Position numbers and translations under genes: made by a program. The notes below the pieces were generated by a model. The model saw only the letters and a program-made list of their open reading frames with translations. It made no database searches and was not told the DNA's origin. From contig NZ_JHYS01000001.1 in NCBI RefSeq assembly GCF_000688255.1, positions 310,001 through 374,000 on the forward strand: a stretch of DNA of 64,000 nucleotides, written 5' to 3'. Positions 7,765-15,815 of the stretch are shown here, in pieces; position 1 is the first letter of the stretch, and each line of letters begins with the position of its first letter. The stretch comes from Simplicispira psychrophila DSM 11588 (GTDB taxonomy: Bacteria; Pseudomonadota; Gammaproteobacteria; Burkholderiales; Burkholderiaceae_C).

Positions 7765-9260
7765 TCCAGTCCTTCTTCTACAAGTTCGGCCGCGCGCAGC
7801 AGGGCGCGGGCTTTGTGTTCGGTTTCTTTCCATTCCAGCTCGGGGACAGAGTCGGCCACCACGCCCGCAGCCGCCTGCACATACAGCTGGCCATCCTTGA
7901 CGATGCCGGTGCGGATGGCAATCGCCAAGTCCATGTCGCCGGCGTAACTCAGATAACCGACGGCACCGCCGTACAGGCCGCGCTTGGTCGGCTCCAACTG
8001 GTCGATGACTTCCATGGCGTGGACTTTGGGCGCGCCGGTCAGCGTGCCCGCCGGGAAGGTGGCTTTGAGCACGTCCATACTGCTCATGCCGTCCAGTAAC
8101 AGCCCTTCGACGTTGCTGACGATATGCATGACGTGGCTGTAGCGCTCGACGCAAAAGGCTTCTGTCACTTTGACACTGCCAATTTTGGCGATGCGGCCAA
8201 TGTCGTTGCGCGCCAAGTCAATCAGCATGACGTGCTCGGCACGCTCTTTCGGGTCGGCCACCAATTCGGCTTCGGCGGCTTTGTCCAGCTCGGGCGTAGC
8301 ACCACGCGGACGGGTGCCAGCCAACGGGCGAATGGTGATTTTTTGCCCCTCGGGAATACTTTCTTGGCGTACCAAAATCTCGGGGCTGGCCCCGACCACG
8401 TAGCTGTCACCAAAGTGGTAGTAATACATGTACGGGCTGGGGTTGAGCGAGCGCAGCGCCCGGTACAGCGACAGCGGCGACTCGGTGTAGCGCTTGTGGA
8501 TACGCTGGCCGACCTGCACCTGCATAAAGTCGCCGCCGGCAATCAGCTCTTTGGCCTGCTCGACAGCAGCGATGTAATCCTGCTTGGCAAAGTCACGCTG
8601 CGCGGGATAGCTTTGCGTCGCCTGCACCTGCGGCGCGCTGACCGAGTATTTCAGCTGCTCGCGCAATTCGCGCAGGCGTTTTTTGGCGTTGCTGTAGGCC
8701 TCGGGGCGTGCCGGGTCGGCGTAGACAATGAGGTACAGCTTGCCCGAGAGGTTGTCGATGACGGCCAGCTCTTCGCACTGCAGCAGCAGGATGTCGGGCA
8801 TATTGAGCGTATCGGGCGGGCAGGAATGCTCTAGCTTTTTTTCGATATGGCGCACCGCGTCGTAGCCAAAGTAGCCGGCCAAGCCGCCGCAAAAGCGTGG
8901 CAGGCCGGGACGCAGCGCCACTTTGAAGCGCTTTTGGTAGTCGGCGACAAAGTCCAGCGGATTGCCGGGCGCGCTTTCCACCACTTGGCCGTCGGTCACC
9001 ACTTCAGTGACGGCATCAGCGCCAAAGCCGCGCGCGCGCAACAGCGTGCGTGCTGGCAGGCCAATAAAGCTGTAACGACCAAAGCGCTCGCCGCCGACCA
9101 CGGATTCGAGCAAAAAACTGTATTTGCCGCCGTCCTTGCTGTGCGCCAGTTTCAGGTACAGCGACAGCGGGGTTTCCAGGTCGGCAAAGGCCTCCGCCAT
9201 CAGCGGAATGCGGTTGTAGCCTTCACGGGCCAGGCTTTTGAATTCAAGTTCAGTGATCAC
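7761..9260 (-). CDS. trpE: Anthranilate synthase component I
   Basis: TrpE converts chorismate and ammonia (delivered by TrpG) to anthranilate, the first step of tryptophan biosynthesis. The 499-residue protein has the N-terminal domain with the tryptophan-feedback region (LESVVGGERFGRYSFIG, where LLES is the usual inhibitor motif) and the C-terminal chorismate-binding domain: PSPYMYYYHFG, IRPLAGTRPRG, DPKERAEHVMLIDLARND, GAPKVHAMEVIDQLEP and YGGAVGYL. The start codon is GTG (MITELEF). There is no gph gene directly upstream; gph lies 50 kb away on the same strand, beyond the polysaccharide locus. Confidence 0.97.
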   Translation of the reverse strand: MITELEFKSLAREGYNRIPLMAEAFADLETPLSLYLKLAHSKDGGKYSFLLESVVGGERFGRYSFIGLPARTLLRARGFGADAVTEVVTDGQVVESAPGNPLDFVADYQKRFKVALRPGLPRFCGGLAGYFGYDAVRHIEKKLEHSCPPDTLNMPDILLLQCEELAVIDNLSGKLYLIVYADPARPEAYSNAKKRLRELREQLKYSVSAPQVQATQSYPAQRDFAKQDYIAAVEQAKELIAGGDFMQVQVGQRIHKRYTESPLSLYRALRSLNPSPYMYYYHFGDSYVVGASPEILVRQESIPEGQKITIRPLAGTRPRGATPELDKAAEAELVADPKERAEHVMLIDLARNDIGRIAKIGSVKVTEAFCVERYSHVMHIVSNVEGLLLDGMSSMDVLKATFPAGTLTGAPKVHAMEVIDQLEPTKRGLYGGAVGYLSYAGDMDLAIAIRTGIVKDGQLYVQAAAGVVADSVPELEWKETEHKARALLRAAELVEEGLE

Positions 9261-9602
9261 GGGGGAGGCTTCCAGCTCAGGCCGCGCACCGGCAGAAGAA
9301 GGATGTAGCGCGCGGGTGGTTCATTCGGTTGGCCCCGGTGGGGCCACGGGTGCGCGCTGCAAGGGGCGGCGCGCCATCAAGGGCAGTCAGGCAGGCTTGC
9401 GCCAGGGCCAGGCTCCCCGGTCGCTGCGACCTGTGATGAAAACGCGGTGAATAAACATGGGGGCAAAGTGTAGCAAATGGTCCTTGGAAAAATGCCTAGA
9501 TACGCCCTTGCCAACACACCAGTGCTCGCAAACCCTGTTGTCACCCGGCTTAGATACCAGAACAATAAAAAAGAACGATCGTTCTTTTTTAAGGAATTCC
9601 AC
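9261..9602. other. Intergenic region between trpE and the polysaccharide locus
   Basis: No gene is visible here. It should carry the trpE promoter (minus strand) and the promoter of the chalcone-isomerase-like gene (plus strand). A GGCCCC-GGT-GGGGCC inverted repeat at 9331-9345 could form a hairpin in the trpE leader, but no T-run follows and I found no leader peptide with tandem Trp codons, so attenuation is not supported. A perfect 24-bp palindrome lies at 9567-9590. This is the left junction of the 50-kb locus. Confidence 0.6.
9567..9590. promoter_or_regulatory. Perfect 24-bp palindrome upstream of the chalcone-isomerase-like gene
   Basis: The sequence is fully self-complementary: a core GAACGATCGTTC flanked by six A and six T. 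It lies 12 bp upstream of the ATG at 9603, directly before the Shine-Dalgarno sequence AAGGAA. The core looks like an operator for a dimeric repressor such as a TetR-family protein. The other reading is an intrinsic terminator-like hairpin, since it ends in a T-run. No regulator gene is adjacent. Confidence 0.5.
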
Positions 9603-10193
9603 ATGCACCGCTTTTACAAGACTGTTTGGCTCGCTCTCGGTGCCGTTGTGCTGGCAGGCAGCGCCCTGGCACAAAGCACCACCGTGGCAGGCGTGGCGTA
9701 TGACGATGTACTGGAACTGCAAGGCCATCCTTTGCAGCTCAATGGCGTCGGTATTCGCTACAAAACCGTGCTCAAGGTTTACACGGCCGCACTTTATCTG
9801 GAACACAAAGCCCACACCCCTGCCGCCGTGGCCGCTTTGCCGGGACCCAAGCGTCTGTCGATCACGATGCTGCGTGACATCGACTCGCGTGAACTGGGCA
9901 AATTGTTTGCACGCGGCATCGAAGACAACCTGGACAAAGCTTCTTTTTCCAAGCTCATTCCCGGCGTGCTGCGCATGAGCCAAATTTTTTCAGATCACAA
10001 GAATCTGCAGGCCGGCGACCTGTTCATGATCGACTGGATTCCCGGTACGGGCACCGTCATCACGGTCAAAGGTCAAGTGCAGGGCGAGCCCTTCAAAGAG
10101 CCTGCATTTTTTCAGGCGCTGATCGGTATCTGGCTGGGAGAGCAACCTGCCGACTGGAAGCTGAAAGAAGCCCTGCTGGGCAAACCGGTCTGA
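9603..10193 (+). CDS. Secreted chalcone-isomerase-like domain protein
   Basis: A 196-residue protein with a signal peptide (MHRFYKTVWLALGAVVLAGSALAQ, cleavage after ALA) and one chalcone-isomerase-like domain of the bacterial periplasmic type. Characteristic segments are LQLNGVGIRYKTVLKVYTAALYL and SITMLRDIDSRELGKLFARGIEDN, then FMIDWIPGTGTVITVKGQ. Bacterial members of this fold are not plant-like flavonoid enzymes and have no proven activity; binding of a fatty acid or other small hydrophobic molecule has been suggested for the fold. The ATG at 9603 has a good Shine-Dalgarno sequence (AAGGAA, 7 bp away); an in-frame extension upstream runs through the palindrome and is not likely coding. Confidence 0.85.
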   Translation: MHRFYKTVWLALGAVVLAGSALAQSTTVAGVAYDDVLELQGHPLQLNGVGIRYKTVLKVYTAALYLEHKAHTPAAVAALPGPKRLSITMLRDIDSRELGKLFARGIEDNLDKASFSKLIPGVLRMSQIFSDHKNLQAGDLFMIDWIPGTGTVITVKGQVQGEPFKEPAFFQALIGIWLGEQPADWKLKEALLGKPV

Positions 10194-10958
10194 CGTTTCA
10201 TGTCGGCGCACCCTCGAACGAAGTTTCGAGAGCAGTACCGTCGGCTTCTCACTGCCCAGTCTCTTTCAGAGGCACAAAAAGCGCATCGGCAATCTATTTA
10301 TCGGTCTATCGATTCAAAAAGTGTAAGCACTAACTTGCAACAACACTTGCAGTCAGAAACATCAAAACTTCAGTGCTGTTGTGATAATCAGTGTACGCAT
10401 TTCTGATCTGCTTTCAGAGTGAAAGCGAGAGATGCGTTAAGAAGGTTTCAAGCGTATTGAGCCCATGCGATCCCAGCAAAACACATCTCAGACGCATCCA
10501 GAGAACCAATACATCTGATAGGTGAAGCATGAACAACACGGGTGGTGCGCTGTAGTTCAGGGTAGCCAAGGCAGCTTGATGCTGTCTGTAAGTTGTCGCC
10601 GTGTCGGCACGGTGCTTGCTGGTAGTTGATTAGCCAATAGCGGTTCTATGGGCTATGCACTGTTCCTTTGGACAGTCCTGCAGAGAGTGGGCCCAATTCA
10701 CCCTCCTCTGAAAAATGTCTTTCTCCTGCGAGATCGTCAAACGCTTCTTGCCAGTTCCGGTGCAGTTGCTAGTGCTTGGCAGGAGCAAAAACGCACATCT
10801 ATGACCATGAAAAATGCCCTCCATCTGGACTTTATGGGCTGCCATGGATAAAGCGTCCTTGCAAAAGCTGTGTTGACACGCGCCGCGAGGAATTTACTCC
10901 CGCGCGCGTGCAATCCGCTGGCGCTATGGAAATGGCGTGAAGCGCCAGGAATTTTTCA
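10194..10958. other. 765-bp intergenic region with a sigma-54-type promoter
   Basis: No convincing gene was found; the short frames (for example 10200-10406 and 10648-10851) have no recognisable domain. An inverted repeat CTCGAA-N6-TTCGAG at about 10212-10230 follows the chalcone-isomerase-like gene. A sigma-54-type promoter lies at 10605-10619. The roughly 330 bp from there to the acyltransferase-PilZ gene would be an unusually long untranslated leader, or may hide an undetected small gene or RNA. Confidence 0.6.
10605..10619 (+). promoter_or_regulatory. Sigma-54 (-24/-12) promoter candidate
   Basis: The sequence CGGCACGGTGCTTGC matches the RpoN consensus TGGCAC-N5-TTGC at all but the first base, with GG at 10606-10607 and GC at 10618-10619 in the required 10-base spacing. 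The -24 element also lies in a small inverted repeat (CCGTG-TCGG-CACGG). Transcription would start near 10631 and run toward the acyltransferase-PilZ gene. PrsR, a sigma-54 activator, is encoded 5 kb away. Confidence 0.6.
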
Positions 10959-12149
10959 ATGAATAGCACTCCGGCTACAACCGCGCCCGATGAACGTCTG
11001 GTCTTGAAAATTGCCGAAACCGAGGCAGAGCTTGAAGCCAGTTTTCGTCTGCTGCACGATGCCTATGTAGCAAGCAATTTCATGATGTCGCATCCCAATA
11101 ACTTGCGCGTCACGCCCTACCATGCCTTACCGACCACCACCACCCTGTGTGCCTTGTATGACGGCGAGGTGGTTGGAACCATTTCGCTGATCCGCGAGGG
11201 CGTTTTTGGCTTTCCCATGCAGCAGGCTTTCGATCTGCAGGACATTCGTAAAAAAGGTGGCCAGATCACTGAGGTGTCTGCATTGGCAGTACACCCGCGG
11301 TTTCGGCGTACCGTCGGGCAGGTGGTGCTGCCGCTGATGAAGTTCATGTACGGTTATTGCACGCGTTATTTCGATACCCGCCATCTGGTGATTGCGGTCA
11401 ACCCCAGCCACATTGCGTTCTATGAGTCCCTGCTTCTCTTTCGGCGGCTGGAAGATCAGGTGGTGGAAAACTACGGCTTTGTCAACGGCGCGCCAGCGGT
11501 CGGTGCATCGCTCGATCTGGCTGAAGCACCTGTATTGATGCGCCAAGCCTATGCCAGCAAAGCCGGCAAGAAACGCGACTTGGCCACCTATTTTCTGGGC
11601 AATGAATCGCCCAACATTCAATGGCCCGCACGGCGCTATCACGTCACCAATGACCCGGTAATGACACCCGGTCTGATTGATCATTTCTTCAATCGTCGCA
11701 CCGAAACTTTCGCTTCTACAAAACAGCGCCAAATTGCTTTGTTACACAGCATTTATCACAGTCACGAATACCACAATTGCCTGCCAGCGCTCAAAGCAGG
11801 AGAAAAAATCCGGGTCCGTACCCGCCGCCACCCCCGCTACTCGCTGCATTGCCCCGGTGAGTTCTCAGTGCGCAGCAGCACCACCAAACAGCGTTTCATG
11901 CTGGATGTGGTGGATGTTTCAGTAAATGGCTTTTCCGCCAAAGTCGAAGCCGACATTCCCTTGCAAATCTGGGGGCATGTGGATATTGAGTTGGGGCCAG
12001 CCATGCATTCCTCGATCACGGCAACCACGGTACGCCTGCGCCATATGGGTGACCAGACCTTTGTCAGTTTTCGTCTGAACCAAGCCGACCCCGCATGGAC
12101 CACGTTCATTGCCGATCTGGAGAGCGGAACCGCACATTTGGCGGTTTAA
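10959..12149 (+). CDS. FeeM-like N-acyltransferase fused to a PilZ domain
   Basis: A 396-residue two-domain protein. Residues 15-215 resemble the GNAT-fold N-acyl amino acid synthase FeeM/autoinducer-synthase-like family (YVASNFM near the N-terminus; TEVSALAVHPRFRR as the acetyl/acyl-donor core; VNPSHIAFYESLLLFRRLE). FeeM proteins join a long acyl chain, usually from acyl-ACP, to an amino acid. Residues about 285-390 are a PilZ domain with both c-di-GMP contacts present: RxxxR as R289-R293 (RRHPR) and D/NxSxxG as D319-V-S321-V-N-G324. The fusion suggests an acyltransferase switched by c-di-GMP (inference). The ATG has a fair Shine-Dalgarno sequence (AGGA). It lies alone on the plus strand, convergent with the protease gene, behind a sigma-54-type promoter. 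Confidence 0.75.
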   Translation: MNSTPATTAPDERLVLKIAETEAELEASFRLLHDAYVASNFMMSHPNNLRVTPYHALPTTTTLCALYDGEVVGTISLIREGVFGFPMQQAFDLQDIRKKGGQITEVSALAVHPRFRRTVGQVVLPLMKFMYGYCTRYFDTRHLVIAVNPSHIAFYESLLLFRRLEDQVVENYGFVNGAPAVGASLDLAEAPVLMRQAYASKAGKKRDLATYFLGNESPNIQWPARRYHVTNDPVMTPGLIDHFFNRRTETFASTKQRQIALLHSIYHSHEYHNCLPALKAGEKIRVRTRRHPRYSLHCPGEFSVRSSTTKQRFMLDVVDVSVNGFSAKVEADIPLQIWGHVDIELGPAMHSSITATTVRLRHMGDQTFVSFRLNQADPAWTTFIADLESGTAHLAV

Positions 12150-12158
12150 GCACGTTTT

Positions 12159-12944
12159 TTAAGGATGGCGGGCCAGCATTTCGAGGACATAGCGACTGGG
12201 AATGGCGTATGAAATGCCCGACGGCTGACTCAAGATAGATTCGCGCGTGGTTTTCACCAGCACCATATTGATCACGCCCACGACGGCCCCACTCTCGGGG
12301 TCAAACAACGGGCCACCACTATTGCCAGGGTAGGCCGTGGCATCGAGCTGAAAAATTTGTATGGGCCCCAGTCGCAAGCTGCGAATGGCGCGCTGACTCA
12401 GTTGCTGGCCCGTCGGACTAGGCAGCGCCATGGTAGTGATCGACGATACCGTGGCGCGATGGGTGACGCTAGAGAAACCCAGCAATCCACCAATAGGGAA
12501 CCCCATAAAGGCCAGATCATCCCCTTCCCGCACCAAATCCGAGGCCGCCACAGCAAGCGCTGCGACAGCCGACCCATCAAATTGCAACAGGGCGAGGTCT
12601 TGCGGCGTATTGACCTCCAGCACCTTCACATGGCGCAGCGACCATGCACCCCCACCTGCAGGCACCTGCACCGCCAGTACCGGCCCGTCGGCACTGGCCG
12701 TATCCACCCGCGATGTGACGTGTGCATTCGTCACTACGCGCGAGCCATCATCAACCACAAAGCCCGTGCCCAAAAACTGAAATCGCGGCGTGTCAGTGGC
12801 GCGGTAAGTCCCTACCAGCACGACAGAAGGCTTGATTCGTGCCACGGTGTTTGACAATTGCGCTGAAGCACTCCCCTCTGCAGGGCCCAAGAAAAGCACC
12901 AGCAGCATCCGGCCGATAAACCAGGGGTAGCGAGGGTGGTGCAT
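12159..12944 (-). CDS. Secreted trypsin-like (S1C/HtrA-type) serine protease
   Basis: A 261-residue protease with an N-terminal signal peptide (hydrophobic stretch WFIGRMLLVLFLG, cleavage near SASA). The catalytic triad is complete: His in VVTNAHV, Asp in PQDLALLQF, Ser in YPGNSGGPLF. No PDZ domain follows, so it is shorter than DegP/HtrA. The ATG at 12944 is preferred because GGAG lies 5 bp upstream; a TTG at 12971 would overlap the prsT stop. It lies 23 bp after prsT on the same strand, so it belongs to the prs group. It may process secreted or exosortase-handled proteins, or act in envelope quality control; this is inference. Confidence 0.85.
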   Translation of the reverse strand: MHHPRYPWFIGRMLLVLFLGPAEGSASAQLSNTVARIKPSVVLVGTYRATDTPRFQFLGTGFVVDDGSRVVTNAHVTSRVDTASADGPVLAVQVPAGGGAWSLRHVKVLEVNTPQDLALLQFDGSAVAALAVAASDLVREGDDLAFMGFPIGGLLGFSSVTHRATVSSITTMALPSPTGQQLSQRAIRSLRLGPIQIFQLDATAYPGNSGGPLFDPESGAVVGVINMVLVKTTRESILSQPSGISYAIPSRYVLEMLARHP

Positions 12945-12967
12945 AGGACTCCAGGCCGTCACGAAAT

Positions 12968-15790
12968 TCAAAGTGATTGCTGGAGTTGTGCCACTTCCGC
13001 TTGCTCCGAAAATTTGACCCCTGGGGAGGCAAGCTCTGTCAACAGGGGCCGAGCAGCGTCCTTTTGCCCAGCCTTGATATAAATTTTGGCCAAGTGGAGC
13101 TTGAACAACAGCATCTGCTGCTGTTGCGATTGCTGCTGTGCTTGCGGTTGCGCTGGCAGTTGTTGCTGCCGTTGAAGCACCTTTTTTTGTAGTTCGATCG
13201 CTTTTTCATGCTGCTGTGCATCCGAGAGCAGCATGGCCCAGGTGTCCATGAAGGCCGGCTGATTGGGCACCAGCACATTGGCGTGCTCCGCATCTGCCAG
13301 GGCGTCATCACGGCCCAGACGCCCCTTGATCCAAGCCAGATTGTTCAATACGACCGCATTGTTAGGCTGAAGAACTGCCACCTTTTCAAAGTGCTGCAGC
13401 GCTCCGGTCAAATCGTTGCTGGCGATCGCCTTGCTGCCCATATACGCAATGAAATTAGCATCTTTGGGCTGAGTGCGTTGCCATTGAGCAGCCCATTGGT
13501 CGGCTTCTGCTTTTTTACCTGCAGCACCCAGTGCAACGTGCAGGCGTATTGCCAACTCGGGGCTGGACACCTGTTTGAGCCCTGCGCGGGAAACCTCGAC
13601 AACCTTGTCCCAGGCTTTGCCCGCAGCGTAGATGTCGCCCTCCAGCATGTAACCAGCCATCTCTTTGGGGCGTTGTTTTTGCACTGTACGGCTGATGCTC
13701 AACGCCTCGGCCGGCTTGTGTGCGGCCATCGCCAGGGAGATCAAGCCCTGTTGGGCCTGCAACAAGTCAGGCTTGATCTCCAAGGCTTTACGCAAACTTT
13801 GGCTGGCGGCCTCTTGCTTGCCATCGGCCAGGTAAGCGCTCGCCATACGCAAATAAGGTTGTGGTGATTGCGGTTGCAGCGCTGCCATACGGCTAAAGGT
13901 GGATTGCGCCTGGTTGTGCTCGCCACTGGTCCATTGCGCCCGCCCCAATCCATCCAGCAAAAGCACGTTGTCTGGCATGGCAGCAACCCCCTGCTGCGCA
14001 GCTATCAGCGCGTCCTTAGGCTCGTTGTTGCGCAGAAGGTGCTCCACCAACAAAAGGCGTGCCGTCGGATCACCGGGTGCTGCCTCCACGGCTTTGCGCA
14101 GCAAACTGGTCAATTCCACTTTGTCGGCGCCATTGGCAGCGCGCAAATTTACCAAGGCCAGACGGGCCTGCACATTAGCTGGCTGCTGCTGGATGGCGGC
14201 CTCAATCCGGGTGCGGGCATCACCGGGCCTTTTATCGGCGTTATCCAGCTGCGCCAAAATTTCAATCGCAGGAAAATAATGGGGATCGATTTCCAGCACC
14301 CGCTCCATGGCCTTACGGCTACCGGCCTTGTCGTTCTTGAGCAATAACGCACGACCACGCAGAAAGTACGGCAACACATCGCCAGGCCGTTTCTTCTCCA
14401 GCGCAGTTATGGCGTCCAGGGCACGATCGATGCTACCGCTTTGCAACAACGCATTGATCAAAGCCATGTCAGCAACCACGCCGTCGTCAGAGGCTGCGAT
14501 ATCCTGCAACTCCTCCAGGCCGGCCTCGGTCTGCCCGCCCATCAATCGGCTGACCGCCAAAGATGTACGCTTGAGGGGATTCTTCGGATCGAGGCTGGCG
14601 GCCTTGCTGAAGTAGCGCTGTGCACGATCCACCTCTCCATGCAGCAGATAAATCTGCCCCGCTACTGACTGCATCGCTGAATCGCTATCGCTGTTTTCCA
14701 GATCTGGGGGCAGTGTGGCAATCGCCTTGTCGAATTGTCCCAGGCGCGCATATGTCAGCGCTATGCCACGGCGTGCGAGAGGCAGCTGGGGCGAGAGTTG
14801 CAAGGCCTTGGCCAAGAGCGCCTCGGCCTGAACGTAGTTGTTCAGCCCCAACTCAGCCATTCCGGCGAGTTCAAGTGTGTAGGCATTGTCAGGGGCGAGG
14901 CGCAGCAGCTTCTGTGTGTATTCCTGTACAGCCTTGAAATCATTTTTTGCATACGCCAACTTTGCCTGCCAAAACAAGGTAGTTGCTTGACCGGGTGCCA
15001 CTTTTACCAACGCCTGGAGCGCCTGGGCAGCAGACTCGGTTTTTCCTTGGACCAACAGCAGCTGCACAACAGCCGCGTGCCCCTGGGCATAGCGAGGCTG
15101 CACTTTGACCGCCTGCTGGTAAAGCGCCAGAGCCGCTTCCATATCACGTTGGCCCAGCAGCGCCATATCGCCACGCAACTTCAGCACTTCATGCTCCACC
15201 GGCGATTGCGCAGGGATCTTGTCCAGCAAGGCCAACGCTGCATCCCGATGGCCAGCATCTGCACGTGCGCGTGCCAACGCCAGCAGCGCCGGCGCGTAGT
15301 CCGGCTGCGCCTGCAGTGCGGCATCTATATGGGTCTGGAATTTATCGTCCTGGTGTTGACGTTGCCAAGCCACGGCCAGGGCCGTTTGCAAGGCTGCCTG
15401 CGCGGGAGCGCTGGACAGTTGCTGGCTGGCGTAGTCAGTCGTCAATTGACTGTAGTTCCCCTGGAGCAACAGGGCGTTGGCCAATGGAGGTATGACCTCC
15501 TCCGGGGCATAGCCCAGTTTCTGGGCTTTTTTGTATTCGGTTTCGGCCCCTGCAACGTCTCCACTGGCCTGCAAAGCCTGACCCAACAGGAAACGTGCAC
15601 GCGCGGAATCTGGGCTTACCTGCAGTGCATTTTTCAGCTGGATGATGGCTGCTGGTGCATCTTGGCGGTTTAAATAAGTTTCTGCCGAGGCCATGAGTTC
15701 ATCAGGGCTGCTACGGCCACATGCGGACGCCAGCAAAGCCACAGCGAGCGTGGCTATGGGAGCAAGGAAACGGGGGGCAAAGGTATTCAT
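12968..15790 (-). CDS. prsT: XrtA/PEP-CTERM system TPR-repeat lipoprotein PrsT
   Basis: A 940-residue lipoprotein with signal peptide and lipobox (ASAC, C24), followed by a nearly continuous array of tetratricopeptide repeats (many A-x-x-x-Y/F-x-x-A-L units). Length, layout and position directly after prsR match PrsT, the TPR component encoded with the PrsK/PrsR two-component system in exosortase A loci. It is probably a periplasmic scaffold for export or assembly of the polysaccharide. A glutamine-rich low-complexity stretch interrupts the array near residues 870-890 (QAQQQSQQQQ). It ends 23 bp before the protease gene. Confidence 0.92.
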   Translation of the reverse strand: MNTFAPRFLAPIATLAVALLASACGRSSPDELMASAETYLNRQDAPAAIIQLKNALQVSPDSARARFLLGQALQASGDVAGAETEYKKAQKLGYAPEEVIPPLANALLLQGNYSQLTTDYASQQLSSAPAQAALQTALAVAWQRQHQDDKFQTHIDAALQAQPDYAPALLALARARADAGHRDAALALLDKIPAQSPVEHEVLKLRGDMALLGQRDMEAALALYQQAVKVQPRYAQGHAAVVQLLLVQGKTESAAQALQALVKVAPGQATTLFWQAKLAYAKNDFKAVQEYTQKLLRLAPDNAYTLELAGMAELGLNNYVQAEALLAKALQLSPQLPLARRGIALTYARLGQFDKAIATLPPDLENSDSDSAMQSVAGQIYLLHGEVDRAQRYFSKAASLDPKNPLKRTSLAVSRLMGGQTEAGLEELQDIAASDDGVVADMALINALLQSGSIDRALDAITALEKKRPGDVLPYFLRGRALLLKNDKAGSRKAMERVLEIDPHYFPAIEILAQLDNADKRPGDARTRIEAAIQQQPANVQARLALVNLRAANGADKVELTSLLRKAVEAAPGDPTARLLLVEHLLRNNEPKDALIAAQQGVAAMPDNVLLLDGLGRAQWTSGEHNQAQSTFSRMAALQPQSPQPYLRMASAYLADGKQEAASQSLRKALEIKPDLLQAQQGLISLAMAAHKPAEALSISRTVQKQRPKEMAGYMLEGDIYAAGKAWDKVVEVSRAGLKQVSSPELAIRLHVALGAAGKKAEADQWAAQWQRTQPKDANFIAYMGSKAIASNDLTGALQHFEKVAVLQPNNAVVLNNLAWIKGRLGRDDALADAEHANVLVPNQPAFMDTWAMLLSDAQQHEKAIELQKKVLQRQQQLPAQPQAQQQSQQQQMLLFKLHLAKIYIKAGQKDAARPLLTELASPGVKFSEQAEVAQLQQSL

Positions 15791-15815
15791 GGCGGTCTTA
15801 TGGGTGAAGAAAGGG

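Noticed and set aside
7765-8154. N-terminal extension of the chorismate mutase frame
   Set aside because: The extra residues are Arg-rich and out of frame inside trpE; the ATG at 7764 overlapping the trpE stop is the natural start.
9331-9345. Possible trp attenuator hairpin
   Set aside because: The GGCCCC/GGGGCC stem has no following T-run and no leader peptide with Trp codons was found.
10200-10406. Possible 68-residue protein after the chalcone-isomerase-like gene
   Set aside because: No Shine-Dalgarno sequence, no recognisable features and a cysteine-rich random-looking end.
14735-15673. 312-codon open frame on the plus strand
   Set aside because: Lies entirely antisense within prsT and has no family resemblance.
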